Source: Velamenicoccus sp964471325 (GTDB lineage: Bacteria > Omnitrophota > Gorgyraeia > Velamenicoccales > Velamenicoccaceae). Taken from it: a stretch of 64,000 nt of DNA. The translations under genes were made by a program, and so were the position numbers. Of this stretch, positions 16,690-25,684 are shown one piece after another. The notes under the pieces were generated by a model, which was given only the letters and a program-made list of their open reading frames with translations, made no database searches and was not told the DNA's origin. Location of the stretch: contig CAYYFL010000007.1 of NCBI GenBank assembly GCA_964471325.1, forward strand, positions 1 to 64,000. Reading direction: 5' to 3'. Within the stretch, counting starts at the first letter, position 1. Each line of letters starts with the position of its first letter.

Positions 16690-18540
16690 TTAAAATTCGA
16701 CTTTAATGCCGTTGGTAAAAGAAAATCCAGGCTGAGGATAACCGTTGATGATTTCGTATTTTTTGGCCAGCATATTATCGATGCGCGCAAAATATGTAGC
16801 ATGGCGGCTAATGGTTTTCGAGAGACTCAAGCCAAGAATGAAATATCCTTTGATTTTGGTTGTGTTGGCCGTGTCATGGTACCGCAGGCCTGTCCACTGT
16901 CCCGTTAGCTCGCACGTGAAACCTTTATGGTTGTTCCAGATAAGTTTTTGGTCGACCTTGTGCCGCGGCTGATAAATAAGGTCTTTATGCGTATTGTCGT
17001 CTTTGGCAATTTGGAATGAATAATTCAGGCCGAAAGACAGATTGTCGGTCAGGTCTAAGGTATTTTGGCATTCCAGGCCGTAAATTAAGGCACGGTCGAC
17101 GTTGGCTACGGTCCATTGGCCCCAAGGATCAAGGGGGTCGACAGGGGCCCAGTTAATGAGGTCTTTGTATTTGGTTTGATAGAAGGTTAGTCCCGTCGCG
17201 AAACGATCAATCCATTTTATGTCTGCGCCGATCTCTCCGGAAATCCCTGTTTCCGGCTTAAGGTTAGGGTTGCCTTCCGACCAGCCGTCGTTAGGCCAGT
17301 AAAGTTCATTGAACGTCGGCGCACGGAAGGAGCGGCCTACCGCACTTCTGAAAGTCACGTGATCGTTGAATTGATAGGCACAGCTCAAAGAAGGGCTGGC
17401 CTTGCTGCCGAAGTTCGAATAGTCGTCTATGCGGACGCCAGCATCTATATGCAGGTTTTTAACGGCATCCCACTGAATTTCAAGAAAACCCGCCTTAAGA
17501 TTATATTTGTGCTTTGCTGTTTCTGTGCTGTCATTGGTATTGATGACGTAGTTGAGGCCAGCCACACCCAGGAGATTTTCAAAAAACCGATAATTGCCCT
17601 GAAGGTCTGCGCCTATTGATTTTGTCGTATGGACTGATTTGCTGAATGTCGTTGTGTTCTCCATAAATGCCAGTTGATCATTCGTCTGGTAGACCTTAAA
17701 AGAAAGAGAGGCGTCTTCGCTTGGTTCGAACATCCACGTTAAATCGTAAAAACTTTGGACGGTTTTTTGTTGGTCGTCTGTATCAGGAGAGGTTATATAA
17801 CCGGGAGTGCCTGTAAGCTGGTTCACGAGAGCCGAGGAGAAAACAAGATTATGGTTGTCATTGATGCGATAGGTGATTTTAGCAGTTCCATTCTTTGTTT
17901 CATACGCAGAATTCTCACGGAAGCCCCCCGAGTATCCGTATTCGCCTGTGATGAGGGCGCCAAGATCGCCGCCCATGGCGCCGTAATGAAAACGCTCCAT
18001 TGTCGTATTGAATGTGCCGTATTCCGTTGAAAGTCCTGCTTTTTGTCCTTTCAGAGGCGGATTTTTCGTAATGATATTGATAACGCCGCCCATGGCGCCT
18101 TGTCCATAGAGGCTTGAGCCGGAACCGTGTACCACCTCTATATGTTCGATATTGCCGATAGGGATTGTGCTTAAGTCAACTTCTCCGCTGCGAGGGCTGT
18201 TGAGCGGCCGGCCGTCCATAAGGAGGAGGACTTGAGTGGCGTTAGAACCTCTCATGCGGACCGTTTTAACGGCGCCAGGGCCTCCGTAGCTGCTGATATT
18301 GACGGATGTCAGATTCGTCAGTAATTCAGAAAGATCTTGGGCTCCGGAATTAGCGATATCTTGTTCTGTGATGACGTCAACCGTGCGGGTGACTTCGTCG
18401 GGATGTTGCGGCGTTCTCGAAGAGGTAACGACGATTTTTTCCAGGTTTACGGGGGGTTCTGTGTCGGCAGATTGGGCGAAAGTCGGACTCACTATCGCAA
18501 GCCAAAAAAATACGATGATTCTCCAGCCATATTGACGCAT
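16690..18540 (-). CDS. btuB: TonB-dependent cobalamin receptor BtuB-like
   Basis: A 616-residue outer membrane receptor. A signal peptide (about 22 residues, ending PTFAQ) precedes the TonB-box region (EKIVVTSSRTP), a plug domain (VDVITEQDIANSGAQDLSEL...VRMRGSNATQVLLLMDGRPL...VIN-IITKNPP) and a 22-strand-type barrel that ends in an aromatic F. Length matches BtuB (about 600). A cobalamin riboswitch directly precedes the start, which strongly supports B12 or cobinamide as substrate. Confidence 0.92.
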   Translation of the reverse strand: MRQYGWRIIVFFWLAIVSPTFAQSADTEPPVNLEKIVVTSSRTPQHPDEVTRTVDVITEQDIANSGAQDLSELLTNLTSVNISSYGGPGAVKTVRMRGSNATQVLLLMDGRPLNSPRSGEVDLSTIPIGNIEHIEVVHGSGSSLYGQGAMGGVINIITKNPPLKGQKAGLSTEYGTFNTTMERFHYGAMGGDLGALITGEYGYSGGFRENSAYETKNGTAKITYRINDNHNLVFSSALVNQLTGTPGYITSPDTDDQQKTVQSFYDLTWMFEPSEDASLSFKVYQTNDQLAFMENTTTFSKSVHTTKSIGADLQGNYRFFENLLGVAGLNYVINTNDSTETAKHKYNLKAGFLEIQWDAVKNLHIDAGVRIDDYSNFGSKASPSLSCAYQFNDHVTFRSAVGRSFRAPTFNELYWPNDGWSEGNPNLKPETGISGEIGADIKWIDRFATGLTFYQTKYKDLINWAPVDPLDPWGQWTVANVDRALIYGLECQNTLDLTDNLSFGLNYSFQIAKDDNTHKDLIYQPRHKVDQKLIWNNHKGFTCELTGQWTGLRYHDTANTTKIKGYFILGLSLSKTISRHATYFARIDNMLAKKYEIINGYPQPGFSFTNGIKVEF

Positions 18541-18554
18541 GCTTCCTCCTTCCC

Positions 18555-18690
18555 CTCTTCGCGAGGGTACTTGCCAGGATCGACGATCGACCGGGCTCCC
18601 CTTTTTGCATATTCGGGTTTACCGTTGCGCGGCAGCACCTGGGATTTTTACCAGGATTTCCTTCGTCGGTCTGGACTCTTTTGTGTTTAT
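18555..18690 (-). promoter_or_regulatory. Cobalamin riboswitch upstream of btuB
   Basis: On the minus strand the conserved core is visible: GGTAAAAATCCC, then GCTGCCGCGCAACGGTAA, then a later GAGCCCGG...CCTGGCA segment. These correspond to the B12-box and helix elements of cobalamin riboswitches. The region ends at the btuB ribosome site (GGAGGAAGC), so control of translation initiation is likely. Confidence 0.8.
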
Positions 18691-18720
18691 TCGCCGAATC
18701 CCTGATTCTTTCGGCGCGGT

Positions 18721-19395
18721 TTATTTAAATTTTCGAATATCCATGAACCAGTGTTTCCAGAAACCTTCCTTGAGGACCGGCTCACTTTCTAATATCCTGA
18801 TTTTTCTTTTGAAGTTTGGGCCATTGAGGACCAGGGTATGGAACTCGCCGTTTTCTCCACACGGACAAATCCCCCTTGTTTTTAGTTCGGCGGCGAGAGC
18901 TTTGTCGATGGTTCTCCCGATGAATTCCTTGCCCAATTTTTCCGCCTGGCAACTGACGATAATGGCCTCGAACCCCGAGCTCACGAATTCTTCTACGATG
19001 TTTTCAGGTTTATTTTCCCAAAGAGGCTCAACGGGAGTTATGCCGATGTCTCTGCAGACGCGTTCGACCCAATTGACATGGTCTAACAGAAAGATGTCCC
19101 CGAAGACCATGTGGTTGATCTCTCCACTTTTGAGCCCCGCGACGCTTTCTTTGAATTCCTCCTCATATTTTTTCATATCGGCCGTCACCTCTTTTTGGAC
19201 CAGGGGGATGCCGATCAGTTCGGACTGCAATTTCATTAAGGCAGATTCTATGCCGTGAAAACATCCGCGTTTGGATTCGCGGGAGATAAAGTTCAGGAGA
19301 TATTTGATGTCATATCCATTTTTCATGGCCTTGTAGCAAGCCAGACAGCTGTCTTTTCCTCCGCTCCAGGAGGCGATGGCGCTTTTGGCATTCAT
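18721..19395 (-). CDS. Diphthine-ammonia-ligase-like ATP pyrophosphatase
   Basis: A 224-residue protein of the Dph6/MJ0570 PP-loop family. The PP-loop SWSGGKDSCLA is at the N-terminus, followed by the family's HMVFGDIFLLDHVNWVERV, EPLWENK and the GICPCGENGEFHT stretch. The start at 19395 gives an ATGA overlap with cobS. Bacteria lack diphthamide, so the reaction is not diphthamide synthesis. It is the last gene of the B12 operon, suggesting an amide-forming role in corrinoid handling; that is inference. Confidence 0.8.
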   Translation of the reverse strand: MNAKSAIASWSGGKDSCLACYKAMKNGYDIKYLLNFISRESKRGCFHGIESALMKLQSELIGIPLVQKEVTADMKKYEEEFKESVAGLKSGEINHMVFGDIFLLDHVNWVERVCRDIGITPVEPLWENKPENIVEEFVSSGFEAIIVSCQAEKLGKEFIGRTIDKALAAELKTRGICPCGENGEFHTLVLNGPNFKRKIRILESEPVLKEGFWKHWFMDIRKFK

Positions 19396-20138
19396 GAAAG
19401 GACCCCTTTTGTTATTGAGATACATAACAAGATGAAGGTTTCGGTTGTTTCGGTTACGGCCCCCAGCGTGTCGCCGGTATAGCCGCCGATCATGCGATTG
19501 ATGGTTTTTGCGCAGAAGTACGAAAAACATCCGGCAAGACAAAAGACAACGAGTCCGAGCGCTGGTCGCAGAATGATCGCCGCAAGAATGGTGAAGATTG
19601 TTGCTGCGGCGCAGAGACGCGGAGATCTCCCTTTGGAAAATACGGAGGCCTTGCCGTCTTTTCTGGCGTATGGAAAGCAGGTGATGATCAGGACCTGTGA
19701 CCAGCGGCTGAATGTCGTCATGAAGATGAGGGCGGCTGGCACAAATTCATGGGGGATTTCAGACAAAAAAACGATTTTTGAAATGATGACGCAAACCAGA
19801 CCAACGGCTCCCAACGCTCCTGTTGCCGGCTCACGCATAATGGCGAGCATGGTCTGACGGTCCTTGGAGCTGCCTATGGCGTCTAAAGTATCTGCCAGTC
19901 CGTCTAAGTGCATCCCTCCTGTCAGGATAATCAAGGCGACGACGCAGACGGTGCTTGACGCCAATGGCGAGAATCCGCATCTCAGACAGGCTCCGTACAT
20001 AAAGGCCAGAAGTATGCCGAGGATGCAGCCGACCGCTGGGAAAAACATGGCTGCATGCGCCATCTTGCGTTCTTCGAAATGTCTGATGCGTATGGGAATG
20101 ATGGTCAAAAACTGAAGAGACAGAAGAAAACTTGTCAT
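19392..20138 (-). CDS. cobS: Adenosylcobinamide-GDP ribazoletransferase
   Basis: A 248-residue integral membrane enzyme joining alpha-ribazole to adenosylcobinamide-GDP, the last step of B12 nucleotide-loop assembly. The family motif GGMHLDGLADTLDAIGS is near residue 77, with ATGALGAVGL after it and several hydrophobic helices. It overlaps cobT by four bases and the pyrophosphatase gene by four bases. Confidence 0.95.
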   Translation of the reverse strand: MTSFLLSLQFLTIIPIRIRHFEERKMAHAAMFFPAVGCILGILLAFMYGACLRCGFSPLASSTVCVVALIILTGGMHLDGLADTLDAIGSSKDRQTMLAIMREPATGALGAVGLVCVIISKIVFLSEIPHEFVPAALIFMTTFSRWSQVLIITCFPYARKDGKASVFSKGRSPRLCAAATIFTILAAIILRPALGLVVFCLAGCFSYFCAKTINRMIGGYTGDTLGAVTETTETFILLCISITKGVLS

Positions 20139-21193
20139 GGTTTTTTTTCGGAGACTCCGGCCCCCGTGAACGTGGCCATTTCATTGTAGATTTTTAGAGC
20201 CGCATCGACGATGAACATGCTTAAGGCCGCTCCCGTTCCTTCGCCGAGCCGCAGGCCGAGGTCCAGGAGGGGCGTTTGTTTCATGTGGTTCAGGATGAGG
20301 CGGTGTCCTCGCTCTGCGGAACAATGGCTGGCGATCATATAGTCGCCTGCAGCGGGCGCCAGCTGATAGGCGCAAAGCGCCGCAGCCCCGGAAATAAAGC
20401 CGTCTATGACCACGGGGATTTTTTTGGCTGCGGCGCCGAGGATGACGCCCACAAGACCTGCGATTTCGAATCCTCCGACTTTTGACAGGACATCCAGGGG
20501 ATCGCGGGGATCGGGACGATTGACGGCGATGCTTTTTCTGACCGTGTCGATTTTCCGCTTGAGGCTTTCGTCATTAATGCCCGTTCCCCTGCCTGTCACA
20601 GAGGGCGCAGATTTCTTAAGAAGGGCGGCGGTAATAGCGCTGGCAGAAGTGGTGTTGCCGATGCCCATCTCTCCCGTTCCTGCGATGTCGAGCCCCTTTT
20701 TGTATTCCGCATTCAGAAGGTTGATGCCTGTCTCTATGGCATGCATGCATTCTTTGCGGGTCATGGCAGGCCCTTGGGCCATGTTTTTCGTTCCGTAGTT
20801 GATCTTCTCGATAATGAGACCCGGCCGGGGCTCAAGGTCGACGGCAATACCGAGGTCGGCGACCACCACGCGTGCACCTGCGTGCCTGGCCAAAACGTTG
20901 ATGGCTGCGCCGCCGTTGAGAAAATTGGCAACCATCTGGGTCGTGACTTCTTTTGGGAATGCACTGATGCCTTCTTTCGTTACGCCGTGGTCCGCCGCGA
21001 ACGTAAAAATAGTTTTGCGCGGGAGCCCTGTCGTATGTGCATCTCTGATAGCGATAACCCGGCAGGCCAGGTCTTCCATTCTTCCCAGGCTGCCTTGGGG
21101 TTTGGTGAGGGTGTTGAGATGCTTTTGGGCCGCCAGCAGGAGTTCTTTTTTGACGCCTCGGATGCTATAAAGAGTAGTTTTTAGTTTTTCCAT
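20135..21193 (-). CDS. cobT: Nicotinate-nucleotide:dimethylbenzimidazole phosphoribosyltransferase
   Basis: A 352-residue enzyme that makes alpha-ribazole phosphate. The start at 21193 (MEKLKTTLYSI) excludes a 70-residue extension antisense-like to cobU. Motifs include TKPQGSLGRMEDLA, FAADHGVTKEGIS, FLNGGAAINVLA, GEMGIGNTTSASAI, GRGTGI and the C-terminal RLGEGTGAAL with the catalytic Glu. It overlaps cobU by 29 bases. Confidence 0.95.
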   Translation of the reverse strand: MEKLKTTLYSIRGVKKELLLAAQKHLNTLTKPQGSLGRMEDLACRVIAIRDAHTTGLPRKTIFTFAADHGVTKEGISAFPKEVTTQMVANFLNGGAAINVLARHAGARVVVADLGIAVDLEPRPGLIIEKINYGTKNMAQGPAMTRKECMHAIETGINLLNAEYKKGLDIAGTGEMGIGNTTSASAITAALLKKSAPSVTGRGTGINDESLKRKIDTVRKSIAVNRPDPRDPLDVLSKVGGFEIAGLVGVILGAAAKKIPVVIDGFISGAAALCAYQLAPAAGDYMIASHCSAERGHRLILNHMKQTPLLDLGLRLGEGTGAALSMFIVDAALKIYNEMATFTGAGVSEKKP

Positions 21194-21713
21194 TTTTTTT
21201 GATGGCGTAAGGAATGCCAGAGACGACGAGATAAACGTCACAGGCTTCATGGGCCAGGAATTGATGAATGCGGCCTGCCACGTCTCTGAAATCCCGGCCG
21301 AGTTTATGTTCAGGGACGATGCCCGATCCGACTTCGTTGGAAACGATGACGAGATGCGCTTTTCCATTTTTGGCGCACGAGACCATCTTTTGAATTTTAT
21401 CATGTATGTTGTTTTCGTCGTGTCCTTTCAGGAGAAGATTTGAGATCCAGAGCGTCAGGCAGTCTAAGAGGATACAATCGAAGTCATTTTTTATTTTTGC
21501 GATCAGGCCTGCCAGGTCCTCGGGTTCTTCGAAAGTTTCCCAGCTTCTGGGGCGGGAGGAACGATGCTGCGCGACGCGCTGTTTCATTTCCTTATCCGCC
21601 GGAACGCAGGTGGCCACAAAGGCGGTTTTTTTGCTTTTTGCGGACGCAAGGCTTGCGGCAAAGCGGCTCTTGCCGCTTCTGGCGCCGCCAAGGACTAAAA
21701 CGAGCTTACCCAT
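21165..21713 (-). CDS. cobU: Adenosylcobinamide kinase/guanylyltransferase
   Basis: A 182-residue bifunctional enzyme that phosphorylates and guanylylates cobinamide. The P-loop GGARSGKSRFA opens the protein; the guanylylation region HRSSRPRSWETFEEP, the LLDCLTLWISNLL segment and IVSNEVGSGIVPEHKLGRDF are all present. ATG at 21713 has a GAGGG site 7-9 bases upstream; ATG at 21731 is possible and would lie deeper in cobC. Confidence 0.94.
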   Translation of the reverse strand: MGKLVLVLGGARSGKSRFAASLASAKSKKTAFVATCVPADKEMKQRVAQHRSSRPRSWETFEEPEDLAGLIAKIKNDFDCILLDCLTLWISNLLLKGHDENNIHDKIQKMVSCAKNGKAHLVIVSNEVGSGIVPEHKLGRDFRDVAGRIHQFLAHEACDVYLVVSGIPYAIKKNGKTKNYSL

Positions 21714-22305
21714 CGAGATGCCCTCTTTCATTAAAAGAGATGAGTCGAAGCCTTCCGCGCCTGTGTTCGAGGGTGCTGACGCTGGCGGAAGCGGGAATAT
21801 GTCTCCAAAAATCTTTTGATTTTTTTATCGAAGAGCACAGGATACCGATGACCCCGCCATGACAGACGACGGCCACGTTGGCGTTCGGATTATCTTCTAT
21901 AATGTGTTTTAAGGCACCCAGAATCCTTTGCTTGAATTTTTTCATATCTTCTCCCCCGGGGGGCGATGTGGAAAAAGGATCTCTGAGCCATTGTCTGTAG
22001 AGGTTGTCGTATTTCTTGAGGATCTCGGCATGCGTGAGGCCTTCGAAGGCGCCGAAATGGATTTCTCTCAATTCTACAAGAGGTTCTATTCTGGCGTTTT
22101 TGAAAATAATCTTTGCCGTTTGCATCGCCCGTTTCTTGTCGCTGCTGTAGACACGGCGGATGTTTTCGCTCTTGAGCCTGGGCCGAAGCCGGCGGGCCTG
22201 CCTGCGTCCCTGCAGGCTCAAAGGCACATCAATGGCCCCGCAGTATTTTTTTTGCCGATTCCAGCTTGTGACGCCATGGCGTATGAAGATCAATTTCGTG
22301 GACAA
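21706..22305 (-). CDS. cobC: Alpha-ribazole phosphatase-type histidine phosphatase
   Basis: A 199-residue histidine phosphatase. The catalytic RHG is in IFIRHGVTSWN, the second His in VAVVCHGGVIG, with the LSLQGRRQARRL and LREIHFGAFEGLTHAEI signatures typical of CobC/PgmB. Its position between btuD and cobU makes alpha-ribazole-5-phosphate the likely substrate. The family is broad, so the assignment rests on context. Confidence 0.85.
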   Translation of the reverse strand: MSTKLIFIRHGVTSWNRQKKYCGAIDVPLSLQGRRQARRLRPRLKSENIRRVYSSDKKRAMQTAKIIFKNARIEPLVELREIHFGAFEGLTHAEILKKYDNLYRQWLRDPFSTSPPGGEDMKKFKQRILGALKHIIEDNPNANVAVVCHGGVIGILCSSIKKSKDFWRHIPASASVSTLEHRRGRLRLISFNERGHLDG

Positions 22306-23093
22306 AGTTGTTCCCTCGGCACGAGAAGAATATAAGGTTTTTGTGAAACGGGATTTTTGCGCACGACAACCACCGTTTTATAAACAGTTTCGAGGTTTTG
22401 GTATGTCAGGACATTTTCAGGCGCGCCAACTCGGAAAATACGCCCTTCATGGAGTAGGATAAGACGGTCACAGTATTCGCTGGCGAGATTAAGGTCGTGG
22501 ATGACCATGGCGATCGTGACGCAATGGCGACGATTGAGCATTCGCAGCAAATCTAGGATTTGCACCTGATGGCCGATATCTAAATGAGACGTTGGTTCAT
22601 CCAGCAGGATTAGTTCTGTTTTTTGTGCCAAGGCCCGTGCCAGGATGACGCGCTGGCATTCTCCGGCGCTTAACGTCTGGATTTCCCTGTCCGCCAACTC
22701 CAGGACATCCGTGAGGCGCATGGCTTCGGCGATCGCATCTTTGTCGTTTCGGCTTTCCGGTTCAAGGCGTCTGAGATGCGGGATGCGCCCCATGGCGACG
22801 ATTTCACGGCTTGAAAACGAAAATTCTGTCGGCGCTTCTTGGCCGACAAACGCGACCTTTCGACAGAATTCCTTCAAGGGAAAGGTCCGGATATTTCTGT
22901 TTTCCAGGAGCACCTCGCCTTTTTCAGGACACAGGACACGGCTGATGAGCCGCAGGAGCGTGGATTTGCCTGAGCCGTTCGGACCGATGATGCCGATGGT
23001 TTCTCCTCTGCGGATAGAAAAAGAGACGTTATGGATGACGGGAACGCCGGTATAGCCGCCGCAGAGGTCTCGGACAGTGATTATTTCGTTCAT
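22290..23093 (-). CDS. btuD: Cobalamin ABC transporter ATP-binding protein
   Basis: A 267-residue ABC ATPase. ATG at 23093 (MNEIITVRDLCGG) overlaps the btuC stop by four bases; the longer open frame is a read-back into btuC. Walker A is GPNGSGKSTLL, the Q-loop is in VAFVGQEAP, the signature TLSAGECQRVILARA and Walker B LILLDEPTSHLD, then the H-loop VIHDLNLA. It belongs to the FecE/BtuD class for siderophore or B12 import; riboswitch and cob neighbours favour B12. Confidence 0.93.
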   Translation of the reverse strand: MNEIITVRDLCGGYTGVPVIHNVSFSIRRGETIGIIGPNGSGKSTLLRLISRVLCPEKGEVLLENRNIRTFPLKEFCRKVAFVGQEAPTEFSFSSREIVAMGRIPHLRRLEPESRNDKDAIAEAMRLTDVLELADREIQTLSAGECQRVILARALAQKTELILLDEPTSHLDIGHQVQILDLLRMLNRRHCVTIAMVIHDLNLASEYCDRLILLHEGRIFRVGAPENVLTYQNLETVYKTVVVVRKNPVSQKPYILLVPREQLCPRN

Positions 23094-24061
23094 GGCCTGG
23101 TTTTTCCTGTTTGTTTTGTTTTGAAAACGACCAGAAAGATCGGGGCGCCGATAATAGCCGTCACGATGCCGATGGGGATTTCCATGGGGGTCGCGATGCT
23201 TCTGGAGATAAGGTCGCAGCCGATCATGAATGCGGAAGCGGTCAAACATGCCACAGGAATGAGGATTCTGTGGTTCGGGCCTGTCCAGAACCGTGTGGCA
23301 TGGGGTACGATGAGCCCCACAAATCCGATGATACCGCAGATAGAGACGAGGCTCGCCGTCATGATGGCCGTCACGAAAAGAAGAACGATTTTGACGTTTT
23401 CTGTGTTGACTCCCAGATGGAGGGCGTTCTCTTCTCCCAGACAGACGGCATTCAGGTCCTGGGAGAAGACATAAGCGCAGATGATTCCGGAGACTACGAT
23501 GATTGTCACGACGGCCAGGAGGAACGGGTCGAATACCTGGAGGCTGCCCCATAACCACCACATGAGGCCATGAAGGGCTTCATTGGGTGAAGTGGATATG
23601 AGAAAGATGATGATACCTGAGAGCGCTATGGAAATAATGACGCCGTTGAGGATGAGGGCTTGCACAGGTAGGCGGCTGCCGATGCGGCTGAGTTGCAGCA
23701 CGCAAAGGGTTGCGGCGATCGCACCCAGAAAAGCGCTCAAGGGTAAACAGGCAGAGCTGGCGCCGATGATGGTAGCGATGACGGCGCCTAATCCTGCTCC
23801 GCTGGATGTACCCAAGAGGTAGGGTTCGGCCAGAGGATTTTTAAAGAGAGCCTGAAGGATAATGCCTGCGACGGCCAGGCCGCTGCCGGTGACCGATGCC
23901 AACAGAATGCGCCAGAGGCGGATGAAGAGGATGAGACGGTATTCCGGGGATAAGAGTTGAGACCAGGTGAGCGGGACGGAACCTATGGAGAGTCCGAGGA
24001 TGACCATGACGCCGCAGATACCTGCGAGGACGGCGATTTTAATTTTTAGAGGATGTTTCAT
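23090..24061 (-). CDS. btuC: Cobalamin ABC transporter permease
   Basis: A 323-residue permease of the FecCD/BtuC family with about 10 hydrophobic segments. Characteristic parts are RLWRILLASVTGSGLAVAGIILQALFKNPLAEPYLLGTSSGAGLGA (starting about residue 47) and, near the end, ICGIIGFVGLIVPHATRFWTGPNHR. An alternative ATG lies at 24079. It overlaps btuF by about 23 bases. It forms the membrane channel of the B12 importer with BtuD and BtuF. Confidence 0.93.
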   Translation of the reverse strand: MKHPLKIKIAVLAGICGVMVILGLSIGSVPLTWSQLLSPEYRLILFIRLWRILLASVTGSGLAVAGIILQALFKNPLAEPYLLGTSSGAGLGAVIATIIGASSACLPLSAFLGAIAATLCVLQLSRIGSRLPVQALILNGVIISIALSGIIIFLISTSPNEALHGLMWWLWGSLQVFDPFLLAVVTIIVVSGIICAYVFSQDLNAVCLGEENALHLGVNTENVKIVLLFVTAIMTASLVSICGIIGFVGLIVPHATRFWTGPNHRILIPVACLTASAFMIGCDLISRSIATPMEIPIGIVTAIIGAPIFLVVFKTKQTGKTRP

Positions 24062-24908
24062 CGGGGTAAAGCCTTTCATAGATATCTTCTAAAGCTTCCA
24101 CGGCGCGCGGGCCGGGCCTGAGGAGAATATTGGGGTCGATGTCGCCGTAAATGCGATTATGGGAAACAGCAGAGATCTTTTGCCAACCCAAACGCTTGCG
24201 GATCGTTTCCCGGGCTTGCGTAGGCTGCATATAGGCCAGGATGATGCAATCGGGATTGCTTGATATGACGAATTCCGGGTTGACGATCCCATAAGGCCTG
24301 GCGATGGTTCCTGTGATGTTCTCTCCTCCTGCCAGCGTGATCAGTTCGTCAAGGAAGGACGGCCGGCCAGGCGTGATCAAAGGATCGTGCCAGATTTCAA
24401 TGAATACCTTTTGTTTTCTTTGGTAACTCCTGCGTGCCGCTCTGGCCTGGACAGAGTTGATGCGTTTTTTCATGTCTGCGATGAGCATTTGCGCAGCTGC
24501 ATCCTTATGGGTATATCCGGCGATAGCGGAGATGGAGGAAAAAAGTTCTTCAAAATTCTTAGGATCGCTGACGCAGACATTGAGTCCCAGTTGACGGAGC
24601 TTATGGACCGTTTCGGCCTGTTCAAGGCCCGTACAGAAAATAATGTCCGGTTTTAAGTAAATGATTCTTTCAATGTCCGGTGCGCTGAATGTTCCGGCTT
24701 TTTCTTTGGTCAGGGCCGCTTTGGGGTAATCGCAGAATTGGCTGACGGCGATAATGTTCTGGTCCAACCCCAGGGCAAACAGGATTTCGGTCGTCGCCGG
24801 TGCCAGGGAAATGATCCGCAGTTTCTTTGCGACGGCTGTATCCTGGGCCCAGGAGTTAGGGCATAGAAAACAGAAAAATAGGGATACGATCAGCCTGATG
24901 ATCTTCAT
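24039..24908 (-). CDS. btuF: Periplasmic cobalamin-binding protein
   Basis: A 289-residue solute-binding protein with a cleavable signal peptide (MKIIRLIVSLFFCFLCPNSWAQ would leave about residue 22). The class III fold is seen in RIISLAPATTEILFALGL, FCDYPKAA, LKPDIIFCTGL and LDELITLAGGENITG. The start at 24908 follows the riboswitch terminator; the longer frame would lie inside the terminator. It delivers corrinoids to BtuCD. Confidence 0.92.
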   Translation of the reverse strand: MKIIRLIVSLFFCFLCPNSWAQDTAVAKKLRIISLAPATTEILFALGLDQNIIAVSQFCDYPKAALTKEKAGTFSAPDIERIIYLKPDIIFCTGLEQAETVHKLRQLGLNVCVSDPKNFEELFSSISAIAGYTHKDAAAQMLIADMKKRINSVQARAARRSYQRKQKVFIEIWHDPLITPGRPSFLDELITLAGGENITGTIARPYGIVNPEFVISSNPDCIILAYMQPTQARETIRKRLGWQKISAVSHNRIYGDIDPNILLRPGPRAVEALEDIYERLYPDETSSKN

Positions 24909-24912
24909 AAAA

Positions 24913-24943
24913 TAAAAAAACCCGACAGAATATCCGTCGGGTT
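24913..24943 (-). terminator. Riboswitch-controlled intrinsic terminator before btuF
   Basis: On the minus strand ACCCGAC pairs with GTCGGGT and is followed by a run of seven U, then UAUUUU. It sits between the cobalamin riboswitch and the btuF start four bases on, making it the expression platform of the riboswitch. Confidence 0.85.
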
Positions 24944-25015
24944 GCACCCTTGCTTGGTCTATGGCCCTTCCGCGAGGCCTTTTCCAGTGCATCAAAAAGC
25001 ACTTTCAAGGCATGG

Positions 25016-25206
25016 ATACAGGCAGGTCTTCTGGCTCAAGCATCGCTCTACGACTGCCGCCTTCCCGTCTCTTGCGAGACAGTGGCTTTTTGGCAGTTTT
25101 CGTTCGCTTTTACAGCGGCGGGACCGCGGCCGAATTCCCCGTTATTTTGTTCCGGATTGCAAACGAAAAAACGGGGGTCACGGCACTTCCCTAATCGCCC
25201 GTATAT
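25016..25206 (-). promoter_or_regulatory. Adenosylcobalamin riboswitch for the btuF-cob operon
   Basis: Near-textbook elements on the minus strand: TTAGGGAAGTGC, GGTCCCGCCGCTGTAA, GACGGGAAGG and the closing GAGCCAGAAGACCTGCCT. The length of about 190 bases is typical. The downstream intrinsic terminator indicates transcriptional control: high cobalamin should stop transcription. Confidence 0.92.
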
Positions 25207-25221
25207 TTATATGTAAGCCTA

Positions 25222-25249
25222 ATTCTATTGCGATTGCCGAAAAAGTCAA
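25222..25249 (-). promoter_or_regulatory. Predicted sigma-70 promoter of the btuF-cob operon
   Basis: TTGACT (25249-25244), 16 bases, TAGAAT (25227-25222), ending about 15 bases before the riboswitch begins. Confidence 0.65.
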
Positions 25250-25267
25250 TACATATTTATAGAACCT

Positions 25268-25672
25268 TCAGCCGTTGAGCAGTGCGACGACCTTGGCGTT
25301 TTCTTTGGAGCTGATGACGAGCATGGCGCTGGTTTGCGCGCATCCGCAGACAGTCCCGTACACGTAATCCAGGTTGATGCCGGCATCCTTGATTTTTTTG
25401 GCAACGGCGGCCGCGGCTCCTACCTTGTCTTCCAGCATCGCCGTGACGACGTCTTCTTCGGCCACCTGGAATCCTTTATTTTTTAATGCGCTCTTGGCAG
25501 CCGCGTTATTGTCCGTGAGGAGGGCGAAGTGGGCCTTGCCTTCTTCTCCCCAGGCGCAGATGCCTTTGAGATTGACCTTGGCGTCCGACAAGGCCGTTGT
25601 GACATTGGCAAATTCACCTACCTTATCACTGGTCGTGACAAGGACCTGTTTGTTCAATTGGGCTTTGGACAT
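25268..25672 (-). CDS. ACT-domain protein (tandem ACT)
   Basis: A 134-residue protein made of two ACT-like repeats (about residues 8-70 and 72-133). The opening QVLVTTSDKVGEFANVTTALSDAKVNLKG and VGAAAAVAKKIKDAGINLDYVYG are ACT-type. There is no enzyme domain, so it is probably a small-molecule (amino acid) sensor protein. It lies between the nitroreductase and the cobalamin promoter and is likely co-transcribed with the nitroreductase. Confidence 0.82.
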   Translation of the reverse strand: MSKAQLNKQVLVTTSDKVGEFANVTTALSDAKVNLKGICAWGEEGKAHFALLTDNNAAAKSALKNKGFQVAEEDVVTAMLEDKVGAAAAVAKKIKDAGINLDYVYGTVCGCAQTSAMLVISSKENAKVVALLNG

Positions 25673-25684
25673 ATTTCCTCCTTT

